7,262 bases of DNA from an uncultured Flavobacteriaceae bacterium. Lineage in GTDB: Bacteria > Bacteroidota > Bacteroidia > Flavobacteriales > Flavobacteriaceae. Of the stretch, positions 6,099 through 7,262 are shown piece after piece (the first letter of the stretch is position 1; each line of letters starts with the position of its first letter). The DNA lies in assembly GCA_947311815.1 (NCBI GenBank), contig CAMZMA010000107.1, positions 1-7,262 of the forward strand. Direction: 5' to 3'. Position numbers and translations under genes: made by a program. The notes beneath the pieces were generated by a model that saw only the letters and a list, made by a program, of their open reading frames with translations, did no database searches and had not been told where the DNA came from.

Positions 6099-7045
6099 CG
6101 CAGTAAGTAATTTACCATTATTTGCCCGTAATAATTTCCTTTATTAAAACGCAGGTTTTTTACTTTATTTGTATAAAAATGATAAAAATACCCAAAGTTA
6201 AATCGGTTGGCAGTAAATCTATAACCAATTTCTAAATCAAATTTAAAAGGAACAATTTCTTTTGTAACAGGACTTGTAGGGTTTAAAAAACTTCCTTGTA
6301 TTGTAGCGTCATACAGCACAAAACTTACAGTTGGTTTTATGTATAAAAAAGATTCTGCTACTCTTTTAAAATTAGACTTGTCATCATTTAAATTGGTGTG
6401 AAAAGCAATTGAATTGGCTAATTTTTGTAGTGGTTTAAATCCGATTCTGGTATAAATACCTGTAGAAACATCGGTAAAAACAGTTCCTATTTTGGCGGTA
6501 TTTACCCAACTAACATCAAAATGATTACTTGCATCTTTGGTTAAAAATTGTGTGTAATTTGCATTAAAATTAAGGGCTAAAGCATTTTTTATTTGATATT
6601 TCCAACCAACAGCTTTTTTAAAATTATAAATAGTATGAATAAAATCTTGAAGTTCCTGTCCAAATGCAGCAGAACCAATAACACCTAAAGCCAAAGAAGT
6701 TTTTAAAATACGATTGTTTTTAAACACTTTTTGCACACCATAATTTATGTATAAATAAGCAGCAAAAGGTCTATCGTGTAATGCAACAATCGGAACAATA
6801 GCGGTAAACGGTGTGTACATTTGATGTCCTATTTGCCATTCTACAATTTTTTTTACATATTTTTTAGAAGGGGTTTTTGATAGAAGTCGATAAGATAAAA
6901 ATATTCCACTGGTATAATAACGATCGTAATAGGTGGAGGTAAATAGGTCATTATCAGTTTTCAAGCTAATTTCTTTTGTGTACTTTTCTTGAGAAAAAAG
7001 AGATGTCGAAATAACGATAAAAAGAAAAAGAGAAGCATTTTTCAT
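6095..7045 (-). CDS. LpxR-like outer-membrane protein (DUF2219), putative lipid A deacylase
   Basis: The 316-aa protein begins with a signal peptide (MKNASLFLFIVISTSLFSQ, cleavage probably near residue 18-19), and the rest alternates aromatic and polar residues as in an outer-membrane beta barrel, ending in NYLLR. Motifs match the LpxR/DUF2219 family: TDNDLF (30-35), DRYYTSG (41-47), GHQMYTP (73-79), DRPFAAYLY (91-99) and the stretch GQELQDFIH (129-137). In Salmonella LpxR, which removes the 3'-acyloxyacyl group of lipid A, an Asn-Asp pair, a Thr and a His are catalytic; Asn32-Asp33, Thr45 and His137 are the likely counterparts here. The activity on flavobacterial lipid A is unproven, so the annotation is family level. 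The gene appears monocistronic, with an exact -7 box only 8 nt before its ATG. Confidence 0.8.
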   Translation of the reverse strand: MKNASLFLFIVISTSLFSQEKYTKEISLKTDNDLFTSTYYDRYYTSGIFLSYRLLSKTPSKKYVKKIVEWQIGHQMYTPFTAIVPIVALHDRPFAAYLYINYGVQKVFKNNRILKTSLALGVIGSAAFGQELQDFIHTIYNFKKAVGWKYQIKNALALNFNANYTQFLTKDASNHFDVSWVNTAKIGTVFTDVSTGIYTRIGFKPLQKLANSIAFHTNLNDDKSNFKRVAESFLYIKPTVSFVLYDATIQGSFLNPTSPVTKEIVPFKFDLEIGYRFTANRFNFGYFYHFYTNKVKNLRFNKGNYYGQIMVNYLLR

Positions 7046-7053
7046 AGTGTAAG

Positions 7054-7061
7054 CAAATATA
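7054..7061 (-). promoter_or_regulatory. -7 promoter box for the LpxR-like gene
   Basis: On the minus strand this reads TATATTTG, an exact TAnnTTTG match. Only 8 nt separate it from the ATG at 7045, so the transcript would have a very short or no leader. No -33 TTG is visible at normal spacing. Confidence 0.5.
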
Positions 7062-7076
7062 AAAAATAGAACTAAT

Positions 7077-7098
7077 TTGTGTTTATTTTATTGTGTTT
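7077..7098. repeat. Short tandem direct repeat upstream of the LpxR-like promoter
   Basis: TTGTGTTT occurs at 7077-7084 and again at 7091-7098, separated by six bases (14-bp period). It lies 16-37 bp upstream of the -7 box, in the region where a -33 element or regulator site would be. A binding site is possible but the repeat is short and T-rich. Confidence 0.3.
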
Positions 7099-7138
7099 TT
7101 CTTCAGGGCAAACTCATACTTTTTATAAAAGCCACGGA

Positions 7139-7262
7139 TTCACGAATTTTTTTTAAAATTGCAACCAATTATCGATGAATAAACTCGAATCTTTAAAAAA
7201 ATCCTTTGGATTTTTAATTTGTGGAATTGTAAAACCGTTGTTTTGGGGTTAAAATTCGTGAA
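7139..7262. repeat. 12-bp perfect inverted repeat enclosing about 100 bp, reaching the window edge
   Basis: TTCACGAATTTT (7139-7150) is the exact reverse complement of AAAATTCGTGAA (7251-7262). The right arm ends at the last base of the window, so the match may extend further: the left arm is preceded by GCCACGGA, and a right-hand continuation of TCCGTGGC would confirm a longer repeat. The enclosed segment has no plausible gene and contains a small hairpin (7197-7204 with 7208-7215). The arms resemble the GCCACGAATTCACGAAT-type intergenic repeats I recall from flavobacterial genomes, so a dispersed non-coding element is likely. Confidence 0.5.

Noticed and set aside
7197..7215. Hairpin AAAAATCC-TTT-GGATTTTT as an intrinsic terminator
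   Set aside because: The stem is mostly A-T, the T-run is part of the stem, and no gene in the window ends into it; it is noted only as internal structure of the inverted-repeat segment.
1..7262. Search for tRNA or rRNA genes, CRISPR arrays, insertion sequences, toxin-antitoxin or defence genes
   Set aside because: None was seen by eye; apart from the repeats listed, the window is ordinary chromosomal gene content.

Overview
The window is AT-rich chromosomal DNA from a member of the Bacteroidetes, most likely a marine Flavobacteriaceae (Polaribacter/Tenacibaculum-like). This is inferred from the protein families (flavobacterial DnaN ending in MPVMLNN, a DUF3822-rsmD pair, a DinB-like protein with flavobacterial sequence character) and from TAnnTTTG (-7 type) promoter boxes in front of most transcription units, with little sign of Shine-Dalgarno sequences. 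Genus is a guess; family level is fairly safe.

Layout, left to right: (1) 1-534, a DinB-superfamily gene on the plus strand, broken by a frameshift near 195-223 and ending in a hairpin that also serves as the terminator of the opposing gene. (2) 574-1692 minus, dnaN, the DNA polymerase III sliding clamp. (3) 1816-2475 plus, divergent from dnaN, an aquaporin-family channel. Its selectivity-filter residues resemble plant NIP-type channels rather than AqpZ or GlpF, and it ends in a cysteine-rich tail. (4) 2501-4570 minus, a compact three-gene operon with overlapping ends: an unknown two-TM membrane protein, a DUF3822 protein and rsmD (16S rRNA G966 methyltransferase). (5) 4674-6098 plus, divergent from that operon, a stand-alone SF1B RecD/Dda-like helicase. 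(6) 6095-7045 minus, an outer-membrane LpxR-like (DUF2219) protein whose stop codon overlaps that of the helicase. (7) 7046-7262, non-coding, carrying a promoter, a short direct repeat and a 12-bp perfect inverted repeat that runs to the window edge.

The genes are mostly housekeeping (replication clamp, rRNA methylation, helicase, envelope). They do not form one obvious pathway, and I see no phage, CRISPR, toxin-antitoxin or defence island. The points most worth a second look are the NIP-like channel with its CCxxC tail, the frameshifted DinB gene, the uncharacterised membrane protein/DUF3822 pair coupled to rsmD with a 10-bp perfect hairpin inside the DUF3822 start region, and the inverted-repeat element at the right edge.
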